Positions 1-9,123 of a stretch of DNA of 44,246 nt are shown here, in pieces. Both the position numbers and the translations under genes were made by a program. The notes under the pieces were generated by a model, which was not told where the DNA came from, did not search any database, and saw nothing but the letters and a program-made list of their open reading frames with translations. Every line of letters begins with the position of its first letter. The first letter of the stretch is position 1. Origin of the DNA: Myxococcales bacterium (GTDB lineage Bacteria; Myxococcota; Kuafuiibacteriia; Kuafuiibacteriales; Kuafuiibacteriaceae); the NCBI GenBank assembly GCA_019634385.1, contig JAHQVK010000020.1:1-44246 (forward strand), in the 5' to 3' direction.

Positions 1-141
1 CGGTCTTTCCGTGAAACATCCTGACCACAAGAAGTCTCTCCTCGGTCGCGTACCGCCAGGTACGCTCCCCTCGTCGTCAGAACGTTTCACGAAAAGCCTG
101 GCTCGATAGCTACACACAGGGCTAAATCAACAGGCTGCTAG
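1..141 (+). repeat. Element A, copy 1 (cut by window start)
   Basis: This is the right-hand part of a dispersed miniature element that occurs five more times (9120-9301, 11432-11612, 17277-17457, part at 23812-23880, and 44107-44246). It ends in the terminal inverted repeat GGCTAAATCAACAGGCTGCTAG-like sequence, with CTAG at 138-141. The interior is a long imperfect palindrome: GTGAAACATCCTGACCAC on the left pairs with GTCGTCAGAACGTTTCAC on the right. No coding capacity is seen. Bases 2-34 are the exact reverse complement of the last bases of the window. Confidence 0.85.
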
Positions 142-164
142 CTTCCAGAGCAAGAACTTACCAT

Positions 165-324
165 CCGGGTCTGTTGCCGCTCACACGTGGGGACTTTCAA
201 CAAAGCACAGTCGTAGGTTCTATTCTATTGTTCCCAGTCATCTTCAAGCGATAGGAATCATCGTCCCGGTCTGGTTCCGGTCACAGGGTGGGTACTTTCC
301 AACAAAGCGCAGTCGTAGGTTCTA
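165..324 (+). repeat. Imperfect direct duplication of about 60 bp
   Basis: Two similar blocks, roughly 165-222 and 264-324, lie in the same orientation and share CGGTCTG.TGCCG.TCACA, GGG.ACTTTC, AACAAAGC.CAGTCGTAGG and TTCTA. About 40 bp of unrelated sequence separates them. The second block ends just before the rfbC stop codon. I see no further copy in the window, so the role is unknown. It may be a local duplication or part of another mobile element downstream of rfbC. Confidence 0.6.
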
Positions 325-329
325 GTCAT

Positions 330-887
330 TTACGCATGATAGCGAAAATTAGTCTCAATTGCGTCCAACATGGGTGCCTGTGCATCTTTCGCTGACAACT
401 TCACGTCCTGAATAGGCCATGGCACACCTACTGTAGGATCATTCCAACGAAGACAACGCTCTTGGTCTGGTGACCAGTAGTCTGATTGCATATAAATGCA
501 ATCAGCAAGCTCACTCAGGGCCAAAAAACCATGTGCAAAACCGGGTGGAACCCAAAGCATAGTATTTTCCTCGTCACTGAGTTCGGCGGTGACATATTGG
601 CCAAAAGTTGGTGAGCATTTGCGCACATCTACTGCGACATCAAAGATGGCCCCTCGTGCGCACCGCACCAACTTACCCATTGATCGGGGCTCCAACTGGT
701 AATGAAGCCCTCTCAATACCCCTCGAGGTGATCGTGAATGATTATGCTGGAGCATCTGCGGTAACCCGGATGCAACGAATACCTCGGACCTAAACGTTTC
801 CGAGAAAAATCCGCGATGGTCTCCAAACCGGGAGCCTCTTACAATCAGAACATCAGGTATACTTTGTGGAATAAACTCAAACGACAT
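330..887 (-). CDS. rfbC: dTDP-4-dehydrorhamnose 3,5-epimerase (RmlC)
   Basis: The 185-residue product matches the usual RmlC length and cupin layout. RmlC epimerises C3 and C5 of dTDP-4-keto-6-deoxyglucose in cytoplasmic dTDP-L-rhamnose synthesis for O-antigen or other surface polysaccharides. Visible motifs are the N-terminal FGDHRGFFSETF, the substrate-binding RGLHYQ with the catalytic histidine, the cupin stretch CARGAIFDVAVDVR, VPPGFAHGF, the tyrosine in CIYMQSDYW, and the aspartate in RWNDPTVGVPWP, so the enzyme looks active. It lies 41 bp downstream of rfbA on the same strand and is probably co-transcribed with it. rfbB and rfbD are not in the window. Family assignment is very secure. 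Confidence 0.96.
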   Translation of the reverse strand: MSFEFIPQSIPDVLIVRGSRFGDHRGFFSETFRSEVFVASGLPQMLQHNHSRSPRGVLRGLHYQLEPRSMGKLVRCARGAIFDVAVDVRKCSPTFGQYVTAELSDEENTMLWVPPGFAHGFLALSELADCIYMQSDYWSPDQERCLRWNDPTVGVPWPIQDVKLSAKDAQAPMLDAIETNFRYHA

Positions 888-928
888 TGGCTTAGGCCTC
901 TTGCCAGTATAATCGTACCATCGCGGGA

Positions 929-1816
929 CTATGTTAGCCTGTGATCTTCATGAGCAATCTGGAGCAAATATTGCCCATAACCCGATTTCTTAAGGGTCTC
1001 ACCGATTTTCTCTAGTTGCTCGCAATCAATATAACCCATCCGATAGGCAACTTCTTCGATATTGGCAATCATCAACGACTGGCGCTCTTCGACCGCCTCA
1101 ATGAAGTTAGCGGCCTGAAGCAACGAGTGATGAGTGCCTGTATCCAACCACGCCGTGCCCCGACCAAGCAACTCCACACGCAAACGCTCTTGTTCAAGAT
1201 AGAGTCGATTGAGGTCAGTAATCTCAAGCTCACCTCGAGCGGATGGTTTGAGACTCTTAGCCTTTGCCACCACCGTATCATCGTAAAAGTACAATCCGAC
1301 CACCGCGTAATTTGATTTTGGTTGGATCGGTTTTTCTTCCAATCCAATCACTCTCCCGGAAGTGTCGAACTCCACAACACCGTATCGCTGAGGATCTTTC
1401 ACAAAATAGCCGAAAACGGTGGCCCCCGTGGTCTGACCACCCACTCGCTGGAGCGTCTCCGCGAGACCTTCCGCGTAGAAGAGATTATCACCGAGCACTA
1501 AGGCCACCGGCTCTCCCCCAATGAAGTCTTCACCAATAATAAAAGCTTGCGCCAAACCATCCGGTGACGGCTGCTCCGCATACTGAAATTGCATCCCCAA
1601 CCGACTACCATCCCCGAGTAGTCGTTCGAACGCAGGCAAATCAGTAGGTGTTGAAATGATGAGCACTTCCCGAATGCCCGCCAACATCAATGCCGACAAT
1701 GGGTAGTAGATCATCGGCTTATTGTAGACCGGCATCAGCTGTTTACTTGCCGCTAAGGTAAGTGGGTGAAGCCGAGTACCGGAACCTCCAGCGAGGATTA
1801 TCCCTTTCCGAGCCAC
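929..1816 (-). CDS. rfbA: Glucose-1-phosphate thymidylyltransferase (RmlA)
   Basis: The 295-residue product has the full RmlA length. It transfers dTMP from dTTP to glucose-1-phosphate, the first step towards dTDP-L-rhamnose. The N-terminal nucleotide-binding signature [16 protein letters not shown] begins at residue 5, followed by the [26 protein letters not shown] and LEITDLN segments typical of the family. The start used is GTG at 1814-1816, because the signature lies only four residues downstream. rfbC follows on the same strand, and a glycosyltransferase is transcribed divergently 60 bp away, so the two sides share one short regulatory region. The product probably feeds the surface polysaccharide made with the neighbouring genes. 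Confidence 0.96.
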   Translation of the reverse strand: MARKGIILAGGSGTRLHPLTLAASKQLMPVYNKPMIYYPLSALMLAGIREVLIISTPTDLPAFERLLGDGSRLGMQFQYAEQPSPDGLAQAFIIGEDFIGGEPVALVLGDNLFYAEGLAETLQRVGGQTTGATVFGYFVKDPQRYGVVEFDTSGRVIGLEEKPIQPKSNYAVVGLYFYDDTVVAKAKSLKPSARGELEITDLNRLYLEQERLRVELLGRGTAWLDTGTHHSLLQAANFIEAVEERQSLMIANIEEVAYRMGYIDCEQLEKIGETLKKSGYGQYLLQIAHEDHRLT

Positions 1817-1876
1817 TGATCACCCGGTAACGAGAGTGGGGCCTAAAGTCCAACCCTCTACTTCAACTTCAACCCT

Positions 1877-2947
1877 ATGCGTATAGTCCTCATCACTAAT
1901 GGTCTTGGCTTCGGGGGGGCAGAGCGCATTATCGAAACGCTGGCTACTGATCTCCGAAAGAAAGGCGTCTGCGTTCTGATCGTAGCGACTACCCGTGGAG
2001 GCCCCATCGGCGATAAACTTACGAAGGAAGGTCATCGTGTGGAGATCATCGGGGTCAAGCGGGTGATAGATTTCTCCGCAATTCGCAAACTGTGCCACAT
2101 TCTTAGCACCTACCGTCCCAATATCGTTCACAGCCATCTAGCTGTATCCGACATAGCATCCGCGTTTACCCGGTTTTACCCTTGGCTACCCTCACCTACC
2201 GTTCAACGAGTGACCACCGTACACAACTTGGGCGTGGAGCTCAGCCCGATCAAACACCAGATGTGGAACCTAGCTCTTCGGCAAATGGATCGGGTGGTAG
2301 CGGTGAGTCACGCCGCCCGTAGCGCCCTTCCTAAAAACCTACCCACCAGTGTGGTTCATCCGAGCGTCGTCTCCCTCACCCATCCCCCCCCCTCTCGCCA
2401 AGAAGCACGGTTTCGACTTGGTCTATCCGATAGGTCGAGGGTAGTGCTCTTCATCGGGCGGCTCGTGCCCATCAAGGGCTTGGACATCCTCGTTAAAGCA
2501 ACACAACTGGTCAGGACAACAGCGGTCAACTATCTCGTCATTGGTGATGGTCCCCTGAGAACAGCACTCAGCAACACACCCTTGCAGCTACTTGGATCCC
2601 GTTCAGACGCCGCTGAAATTATCTCCGCTGCAGATATGGTGGTTTTACCGTCGCGCTCAGAGGGATTCCCGCAAGTCCCGCTTCAGGCCATGGCAGCAAA
2701 AGTGCCCGTCATTGGCACCCGTGTAGGTGGCACCGTGGAGATTATTCAAGACACCCATTCCGGCTATCTCGTTCAGCCAGAATCTCCAACTGCCCTCGCG
2801 AAAGCGATCGACAAGTTGTTTGCTCGCCCTACACTTGCTCAGCAACTCGGAACCAATGGCTTCGAGCTACTGAAGACCCGATCACTCACGCGAGAGGCCA
2901 TGGTTGACCGCATGATCGGTATTTATGACCGTCTTCTCATGTCCTGA
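1877..2947 (+). CDS. GT4-family glycosyltransferase
   Basis: The 356-residue product has the GT-B, GT4 architecture. The N-terminal acceptor domain starts MRIVLITNGLGFGGAERIIE with the glycine-rich loop and GAER, and has VHSHL near residue 85. The C-terminal nucleotide-sugar domain carries GRLVPIKG (194-201), IGDGPLR and SEGFPQVPLQAMA. The usual E-x7-E donor motif has E262, but the second position is Q270, an unusual though conservative change. There is no signal peptide, so it should act at the cytoplasmic membrane face. Being next to rfbA, rfbC and a WecA-type transferase, it probably adds a sugar during surface polysaccharide assembly. Donor and acceptor cannot be read from sequence. Confidence 0.9.
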   Translation: MRIVLITNGLGFGGAERIIETLATDLRKKGVCVLIVATTRGGPIGDKLTKEGHRVEIIGVKRVIDFSAIRKLCHILSTYRPNIVHSHLAVSDIASAFTRFYPWLPSPTVQRVTTVHNLGVELSPIKHQMWNLALRQMDRVVAVSHAARSALPKNLPTSVVHPSVVSLTHPPPSRQEARFRLGLSDRSRVVLFIGRLVPIKGLDILVKATQLVRTTAVNYLVIGDGPLRTALSNTPLQLLGSRSDAAEIISAADMVVLPSRSEGFPQVPLQAMAAKVPVIGTRVGGTVEIIQDTHSGYLVQPESPTALAKAIDKLFARPTLAQQLGTNGFELLKTRSLTREAMVDRMIGIYDRLLMS

Positions 2948-2988
2948 GTCGGTCATAACCACTGCAAATTTCCGAGTCGATTTTCGAG

Positions 2989-3153
2989 CCTAGGGGCGTG
3001 CCTTTAAACTCCGGCGGCGGAGATGACGCCGGAGCCCACATTTGTGAACGGTCGGCCCCGGAGGGAGGACTGGATGTACCGGACCGAGGGACCCGAAAGG
3101 GGGGCGAAGCCACCAAACCCTCACAAAGGTGGGATACAAGTCAGAACACGGTC
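2989..3153 (+). repeat. Element B, copy 1 (right end lost)
   Basis: The left end CTAGGGGCGTGCCTTTAAAC at 2989 matches the B terminal repeat, and the GGCGGAGATGACGCCGGAGC core and the CAAGTCAGAACACGGTC block follow in the same order as the complete copy at 43815-44110. The right terminal repeat (TTAAAGACACGCCCTAG type) is absent. The similarity runs a few codons into the 3' end of the convergent dehydrogenase gene and includes its TGA stop codon. Confidence 0.75.
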
Positions 3154-4460
3154 GCGTCAGCCCAACCTTGGGTCACCAACCCTTGCACGAGTTGGTAACC
3201 ACGATGGCCCATCAAGGGATGAAGCTCACGGGAGCGTTCCCTCGCCAAGCCAAGCGCAATCCGATGGGGTGTTGTCGTCTTGGCCTCTGCCTGTTGTAGA
3301 ATCCGTAAAATCAACGGATAGATCGCCATGTCCCACGCCTCCCCAAGGTGGCGCTCAATGTTCGGATCATCGACCAGCATACCGTTCGCTTCGTCCGCAC
3401 AACAAACAATGCCCATCCGATTGACCACAAAATCCGGGACATACAGAATCTGCCGGTTGTGCAGGAACTGATCATCAACCTCGGGGTCTGCCAATTGATT
3501 GTTGGCTGCACCGCATACAATAGGGGCTCGAATGCGAGCAATATTGGCCTCATTTAGCATCCCCCCCACGGCGTTCAGCGACAAGATATCTGCAGGTTCC
3601 TCCAGTAAGGGATCCCATTCACGTTCGGCCTGACGAAACGTCAAACGCAGCTCTGGGAATTGCTGGCGCACTCTATTCGCCCGTTTGGGGTCAAGATCCG
3701 AGGCCACCACTTCCGAAACGCCCCGCTGGTGAAGCAGCCTAATTAGTGCCTGTCCTACGTGACCCAAGCCTTGAATCGCAACCTTCTTGCCACGGAGTGT
3801 GCCCTGGTTTTGATGGGCAAGAGCCGCTTCCATCCCCCGCACCACCCCACGAGCAGTAGGAAACGAAGGATTGCCGCTCCCTCCAAACTCCACTGGGATA
3901 CAAGTCGTAAACCGTGTCCGAGCAAATACCGCGGCCATATCTTGTTCGGTTGTACCGACATCCTCTGCCGCCACGTAACATCCAGACAAACCGGAGAGAA
4001 AAGCGCCGTAGTCTTCAAAAATCTTGCGCCGAGTCTCATGGCTAAGCTGTGAGACTCCTAGATCCCCGGAAATAACACCTTTAGCTCCGCCCCACCACAG
4101 GCCAGCGAGGGCATTCTTCAGAGTCATACCCTGGGCTAAACGTAGGCCATCAACCAGATAGGCTCCCAAGCTATCGTACGGAAAATAGCGAATACCACCA
4201 GCCCCTTGCCCTCGACAGGTACGGTGAACAAACGCTCCCATTAGCACCCCTGTGCGCGGTGAAACCTCAAGAAAAATAGCCTCATGCTCATCAAAATCTC
4301 GGCTAGACGCCAGCAAAGTCCGAGCAAACGGCGCAAGCTGTGGGTGCGAAGACCTTATCTGCCCAGATATCCCATCCCACACGAAAAAAGCCCGTGTTCG
4401 GCCCAACATCTTCAGATAGTTGCAGAACCCTCGAGGGGTTAACCCTTCAATATCACTCAT
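3141..4460 (-). CDS. Leucine/valine dehydrogenase-like (ELFV family) protein
   Basis: The 439-residue product belongs to the Glu/Leu/Phe/Val dehydrogenase family, which oxidatively deaminates amino acids with NAD(P). It keeps GGIRY (88-92), the catalytic-lysine motif GGAKG (K127), AEDVGTT from residue 165, typical of leucine dehydrogenases, and a Rossmann motif GLGHVG near 222. Classical leucine dehydrogenases are about 360 residues; the extra length is mainly at the N-terminus. The ATG at 4458-4460 is supported by a strong TAGGAGG eight bases upstream. The last codons and TGA lie in sequence shared with repeat B, so the original C-terminus may have been altered. The substrate is inferred only; phenylalanine or valine is also possible. 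Confidence 0.85.
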   Translation of the reverse strand: MSDIEGLTPRGFCNYLKMLGRTRAFFVWDGISGQIRSSHPQLAPFARTLLASSRDFDEHEAIFLEVSPRTGVLMGAFVHRTCRGQGAGGIRYFPYDSLGAYLVDGLRLAQGMTLKNALAGLWWGGAKGVISGDLGVSQLSHETRRKIFEDYGAFLSGLSGCYVAAEDVGTTEQDMAAVFARTRFTTCIPVEFGGSGNPSFPTARGVVRGMEAALAHQNQGTLRGKKVAIQGLGHVGQALIRLLHQRGVSEVVASDLDPKRANRVRQQFPELRLTFRQAEREWDPLLEEPADILSLNAVGGMLNEANIARIRAPIVCGAANNQLADPEVDDQFLHNRQILYVPDFVVNRMGIVCCADEANGMLVDDPNIERHLGEAWDMAIYPLILRILQQAEAKTTTPHRIALGLARERSRELHPLMGHRGYQLVQGLVTQGWADATVF

Positions 4461-4468
4461 CCGTGATG

Positions 4469-4475
4469 CCTCCTA
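4469..4475 (-). promoter_or_regulatory. Ribosome binding site for the leucine dehydrogenase-like gene
   Basis: On the minus strand this reads TAGGAGG, eight bases before the ATG at 4460. It is one of the strongest Shine-Dalgarno matches in the window, and it fixes the start of the gene inside the longer open frame that overlaps it on the other strand. Confidence 0.7.
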
Positions 4476-4569
4476 CCCTAAGCCAAATCGCCGATATCAA
4501 CGGAGTAGGGTATTGACTCGAGGGTCGATTTTTGAACAACAAAGAGAAACTATCCCTTCATCTGCTCGC

Positions 4570-5637
4570 ATGGATTTTATCTCTAACGTCAGCCCCCTGC
4601 GCTATCCTATCGCTTTTGTAGGTGCGTTTATACTCGCACTCTACTTGACCCCTATCATTCGCCGTGGAGCACTTGAATATGGCGTCGTGGACGTACCTGA
4701 TGGCAATTTGAAAACCCACACCGCCCCGGTCGCTTATCTGGGAGGAGTGTCTATCTATCTCTCATTTTTATGTGCACTCGCCTTCACCTACGATTTCGAG
4801 CGAAGTGTACTCGGGATTCTTTTTGCGTCATCGATTGTGGTTATGCTGGGCCTGTTCGACGACCTCAAAGTTCTTGCGCCCGGTCTCAAACTCGCCGGGC
4901 AAGCCATTGCCGCCTTGGTTCTTATTAAAGCGGGCGTCTACATTCAACTCTCATTCTTACCTGAGTTTGTTGCCATGGGCCTCACCCTTATCTGGCTGGT
5001 AGCCATGACCAACGCGATCAACCTTATTGATGTTTCAGACGGACTGGCCGCGGGTACATCCAGTGTCGCCGGAGTCTTTTTATACGTTGTCTCCCTAACC
5101 AACGGTAACGACACCATCGCAATGTTGACCTTGTGTCTTGTCGGCGCAACGCTTGGCTTCTTGCGCTACAATATCCCACCTGCGAGTATCTATCTTGGAG
5201 ACACTGGCTCGATGTTTCTCGGATTTATGTTGGGCGCATTGGCCATGCAGGGCCACTATACGATGCATCATCGCTTGGCCGCAGTCGCACCGGTGATCAT
5301 CCTTGGTGTGCCCATTTTCGACACGTTGTTCATTATGGCTATACGTGCTCTACGTGGACTACCCATACTACAGGGTAGCCCAGATCATTTTGCTGTACGA
5401 CTACGCAACCATGGATACTCTCCCGGCACGATTGCAGTTCTAGCATACGCAGTCGGAACACTATTGGGGTTGGCCGCACTTGGAATGGTGAGGAGCACAG
5501 CATGGATCGCATCCGCCTTACTCGCAACCATCAGCCTCTGCACCGTTGCCATGGTGGTTTTTTTGTGCCGGATCGGCCGAGCTCCAAGCGAGCGAAGCCC
5601 ACTCATTCGCAGATCCGCACCTCATCATGGTCCATGA
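4570..5637 (+). CDS. Polyprenyl-phosphate sugar-1-phosphate transferase (WecA/MraY family)
   Basis: This multi-pass membrane enzyme of about 355 residues belongs to the family that transfers a sugar-1-phosphate from a UDP-sugar to undecaprenyl phosphate. Recognisable motifs are DVPDGNLKTHTAPVAYLGG, the Mg-binding LGLFDDLK, NAINLIDVSDGLAAG (usually NLIDGLDGLA) and GDTGSMFLGF, with about ten hydrophobic segments. The frame is open from 4420, but that start would overlap the divergent dehydrogenase gene. ATG 4570 gives a normal N-terminus just before the first membrane span, so I prefer it. With rfbA, rfbC and the GT4 gene it probably starts polysaccharide repeat synthesis. WecA-type function is more likely than MraY because no peptidoglycan genes are nearby. 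Confidence 0.9.
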   Translation: MDFISNVSPLRYPIAFVGAFILALYLTPIIRRGALEYGVVDVPDGNLKTHTAPVAYLGGVSIYLSFLCALAFTYDFERSVLGILFASSIVVMLGLFDDLKVLAPGLKLAGQAIAALVLIKAGVYIQLSFLPEFVAMGLTLIWLVAMTNAINLIDVSDGLAAGTSSVAGVFLYVVSLTNGNDTIAMLTLCLVGATLGFLRYNIPPASIYLGDTGSMFLGFMLGALAMQGHYTMHHRLAAVAPVIILGVPIFDTLFIMAIRALRGLPILQGSPDHFAVRLRNHGYSPGTIAVLAYAVGTLLGLAALGMVRSTAWIASALLATISLCTVAMVVFLCRIGRAPSERSPLIRRSAPHHGP

Positions 5638-5857
5638 GCCACATGGACTTCCCACAGTGCGGGCGCCGCAAATTGGAATACAAACTGGACGAACACCCAA
5701 GAGTTGGTTTGAGCGCTGTGGTTCTACATGACTATAGTAAGCTTTTACGCTCTTGGGACCGGGAGCCAACAAGCATAGCCCAGCGGCCGCCGGAACACAT
5801 TTTTCAAGGCGATTGGCAGCTGAACGACAAATGGATGACCAGGGCACATTCATTCGC

Positions 5858-5862
5858 AAGGA
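5858..5862 (+). promoter_or_regulatory. Ribosome binding site selecting a GTG start
   Basis: AAGGA lies eight bases before GTG 5871. An in-frame TAA at 5865-5867 rules out any earlier start, so this site supports GTG 5871 over the ATG nine codons further on. The 233 bases between the WecA-type gene and this start otherwise hold nothing recognisable. Confidence 0.5.
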
Positions 5863-5870
5863 CGTAAGCG

Positions 5871-8800
5871 GTGGCGAACAAATCTAAGCTCATCAATATG
5901 GCCCAGAAGGCCATGGGACGGGGGCAATGGGACAAATCCGTCTCACTTCTAGAGAAAGTCCTACACGAAGAGCCCCAAGACGTCCGGACCATGCTCAAAC
6001 TGGGCGATGTTTACGCGAAAAAAGGGGACCGCGAGCAAGCCATGGATGTGTACCAAAAGGTCGCAGAACACCATGCAACCCAGGGTTTCTTCCTCAAAGC
6101 GGTCGCGGTCTACAAACAGATACTTAAACTAGACAACCGAAACGGTGTCGCCGCGTTACGCATTGCTGAGCTCCACGAACAGCTCGGCCTTGCCCAAGAT
6201 GCTCTTGTTCATTTTCAGCTCGCTCTACCCATCTTAGAAGAGCAGGGTCTGACGGACCAGGCACTCGCTGTACTCCAGCGGATTCTTGATATCGACTCGG
6301 AGAACGTGGCCGCACGCATCAAACTTGCGGAAAGCTATAGCCGCCTCAACGACCGCCCGCATGCCGTTCAACACTTCACCTTAGCAGCCCAAGTCCTAAA
6401 ACAGCAGGGACGGATTGAAGACTACGTTAAAGTAGCGGAAAGATTAATTTATCACGAACCACAACGCCTGGATGTGGTGAAGGATTTAGCAAAACTGTAC
6501 TTGTCCCGAGGAGACACCAAACGAGGTCTCGCCAAATTACAGATCTGCTTTCGCGAGATTCCTCGAGACATTGAGACCTTAACCCTGTTGGCTCAGGCGT
6601 TCTCGAATCTCGATCAAGTACAAAAAACCGTGTATGTATACCGGGAGCTAGCTCGAGTTCACGAAGACGAGGGCCGACAAGCAGAGGCTCGCGAAGTTCA
6701 CCGACTTATACTTCAGCACCATCCTGACGATCAAGAGTCTCTACGAGCCCTGGGCATGCTGGAAGACCAGCCCGGAGCCCATGCACAAGCGCCCGAGGCT
6801 CTTGATGTTGATTTACATGTGGAAGAACCGGTGGACGCTTTTAGTTTTCCAACACCCCCTGTGCCAGAAAACGCAACGGGTGCTCTTCCTCTGCACGCCA
6901 CCCAGGATATACTCCGGGCAGCGACAGATCCTAGTTTCGCGGTCTCCGGGTCCCACAATCGCAGTTTTCCTTTCTCGCCCAAGGAGACTCACACCGCATC
7001 TCATATGGCTTCATCTCGTCGTCGGAGCTCAGTAAACGCTCGACTTGGTCAAAGTTCATCATCTTACGTAAAATCCTTTCCCTCCGCTAGTTCAAGCACC
7101 TCTCTTCCTCATATCCTCCACCATCAATCTGAGGTGGAAGCCACCGCCCCCCTCACTGTTTATACTGAGAAAGTCTCTCCTCCTCGTATCTCATCACCGT
7201 ATTCGATGAACCTTCCAGCCGACGAACACGTTGAGCGCATCATAAAAGAGGCAGAGGTATATATTCGTTATAGTCTACCGGGCAAAGCTCTTGAGCATCT
7301 GGAACAGGGATATCATATAAACCCAGACCATCCATTGCTCTATCGTCGAGCATATGACGCATGGCTAGCTCTTAGGGATCATGAACGAGCCGCCTGTGCT
7401 ATCGGAAAAGCGTTTCTCGTTTTTCAGGCAAAGGGCGACCATAACGCAGCTGGTGAAGCACGTAAACTTCTGGTCACACTAGACCCTCACCATCCCAGCC
7501 TCAGTGTCAACCATGTCCCTCTGAGCTCTGCCGTTGAAATTTTTCGACATCGACCGGAAACAACCGTGGAGGATATCGATGTGGATACCGATGAGTTTGG
7601 GTCTTCAGACGAAGCTCCGCTCTTCGAGAACCCATTACTCAGGTCTAAATCTAACGCTTCTATCCCTCTCACTATACAAGCACCGCACCCGCCTCCCTCA
7701 CCCGCTCCAAGTATTCGCTCTAAAGACATCGACCCCGAAACGGCCGCCGCCTTAAGCACGCCAGTGGGTTCACAAACCATTTTGGATCCCATTAACTCTT
7801 CAAAGGCGGCTAAGCGCGATGCTGAGCAAGCGGAGTCCGCATCACCTTCCTTACCAGCGAGGAAAAAAGGCCAACAAACACATCCTTCTTCAGAAGCTAA
7901 AGCCCGCGAGGCGGCCACTAACCCTAGTAAGGCATCCCATTCAGCTGGTGAAGCATCCAAAGATCTCTATCTATCTTATCTCAGTTCTCCACCATCCGCA
8001 GAAGAAAGACGGTCGGAAGACGCTAAACTACCCGCTGACGATATCTCATCTCCCGAATCTCTCAGCTTGGCAGATGCCGTGGCCGCACTGGAAGCGGATG
8101 GTCCCGACGACGGTGACAGTGACACTACTCTCGATGACGAGCTCGCCGAAATCGGCTTTTATGTTGATGCGGAACTCTATGATGATGCTCGTAGCGCGCT
8201 GGAGGATTTTGAGCGGTCCTTCCCCAACCATCCGCGATTGGATGAGTACCGAGCACTCGTAGAAAGTGGAGACCCAAAGGCAATCGCCGCCCTCACCATC
8301 GGCTCAAGTTCACCCCCAGATGCCAACCCAAAGAACAACGATCTCGCGCCTTCAGCATCGTCAACAACTGAGCATAGTCCACAGAGTTCTACATCAATCG
8401 CACAATCCGAACCAAACAAAAGCGCCGGCAGCGCTCCTTATCCGTTGGTCGCTCCCGACGAAGCCCCTCACCTCCCAACACCATCAGAAACCAAAGACGA
8501 AGGCGCCCTCGTCTTTGAGGAAGACGACGCAGAGATACTTCTAGCGGTTTGGAATGGCGAGAAACGATCTCAACAGGAGCCTTTGGGCACCAGCTCAAAC
8601 TCCACCGCCCCCGCGAATGAACACTACGATCAGGGTATGGCGCACAAACAAATTGGCCAGCTGGAGGAGGCGGTGGCCGCCTTTCACAAAGCCGCAGACA
8701 CTTCCCCTGACCGAGCTGCTGACGCGTTGGAGATGCTTGGGCACTGTCTGGTTGAGCAATCAAAACTGTCCGAAGCTGTAGAAATTTTTCAACAAGCTCT

Positions 8801-9029
8801 CAAACTTTGTGTCGATGAACCAGCCTCTATCAATCTGCACTATGAAATAGGACATGCATACGAGCTCATGCAAGACTTTGCATTGGCTCGTACATGGTTT
8901 GAGTCTTGTCGGAAACGGGCTCCAAACCATAGAAACGTCGCAACAAGACTCCTAAATCTACCCAAAGAATCTATTTCGGAAAACGTCCCAGAACCACCTA
9001 AGAAGCAGTCCAAGATCAACTATATCTAA
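5871..9029 (+). CDS. Large tetratricopeptide-repeat protein
   Basis: The 1052-residue product has no signal peptide. Residues 1 to about 310 form a run of TPR units, with typical spacing in KVLHEEPQDVRTMLKLGDVYAKKGD and similar repeats. Low-complexity Ser/Pro/Ala-rich linkers follow, with a short TPR-like block (EVYIRYSLPGKALEHLEQGY) in the middle, another near LDDELAEIGFYVDAELYDDA, and a last TPR set at about 920-1030 (HYDQGMAHKQIGQLEEAVAAFHKA). TPRs bind proteins, so this is probably a cytoplasmic scaffold. Similar long TPR proteins occur in deltaproteobacteria, but I recognise no named family. The GTG start is forced by an upstream in-frame stop. No operon partner is close enough to suggest a pathway. 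Confidence 0.88.
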   Translation: MANKSKLINMAQKAMGRGQWDKSVSLLEKVLHEEPQDVRTMLKLGDVYAKKGDREQAMDVYQKVAEHHATQGFFLKAVAVYKQILKLDNRNGVAALRIAELHEQLGLAQDALVHFQLALPILEEQGLTDQALAVLQRILDIDSENVAARIKLAESYSRLNDRPHAVQHFTLAAQVLKQQGRIEDYVKVAERLIYHEPQRLDVVKDLAKLYLSRGDTKRGLAKLQICFREIPRDIETLTLLAQAFSNLDQVQKTVYVYRELARVHEDEGRQAEAREVHRLILQHHPDDQESLRALGMLEDQPGAHAQAPEALDVDLHVEEPVDAFSFPTPPVPENATGALPLHATQDILRAATDPSFAVSGSHNRSFPFSPKETHTASHMASSRRRSSVNARLGQSSSSYVKSFPSASSSTSLPHILHHQSEVEATAPLTVYTEKVSPPRISSPYSMNLPADEHVERIIKEAEVYIRYSLPGKALEHLEQGYHINPDHPLLYRRAYDAWLALRDHERAACAIGKAFLVFQAKGDHNAAGEARKLLVTLDPHHPSLSVNHVPLSSAVEIFRHRPETTVEDIDVDTDEFGSSDEAPLFENPLLRSKSNASIPLTIQAPHPPPSPAPSIRSKDIDPETAAALSTPVGSQTILDPINSSKAAKRDAEQAESASPSLPARKKGQQTHPSSEAKAREAATNPSKASHSAGEASKDLYLSYLSSPPSAEERRSEDAKLPADDISSPESLSLADAVAALEADGPDDGDSDTTLDDELAEIGFYVDAELYDDARSALEDFERSFPNHPRLDEYRALVESGDPKAIAALTIGSSSPPDANPKNNDLAPSASSTTEHSPQSSTSIAQSEPNKSAGSAPYPLVAPDEAPHLPTPSETKDEGALVFEEDDAEILLAVWNGEKRSQQEPLGTSSNSTAPANEHYDQGMAHKQIGQLEEAVAAFHKAADTSPDRAADALEMLGHCLVEQSKLSEAVEIFQQALKLCVDEPASINLHYEIGHAYELMQDFALARTWFESCRKRAPNHRNVATRLLNLPKESISENVPEPPKKQSKINYI

Positions 9030-9068
9030 AGAATGTAACCAACCTCACTGAAGAAACCGGTTGTGAAG

Positions 9069-9123
9069 CTAGGACGGGTCTTTAATCTCCGGACCGCGTT
9101 CAAAATTTAAAGACACGCCCTAG
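9069..9123. repeat. Element B, copy 2 (internally deleted)
   Basis: This 55-bp remnant has both ends of element B. The left end, CTAGGACGGGTCTTTAATC followed by TCCGGACCGCGTTC, matches the left end of the 26356 copy, and the right end is TTTAAAGACACGCCCTAG. The interior has been lost. Its final CTAG (9120-9123) is also the first CTAG of element A copy 2. Confidence 0.75.

Noticed and set aside
5502..5867. Overlapping frames on both strands between the WecA-type gene and the TPR gene
   Set aside because: They lie partly inside the WecA-type gene and have no domain or good start; the true gap appears empty.
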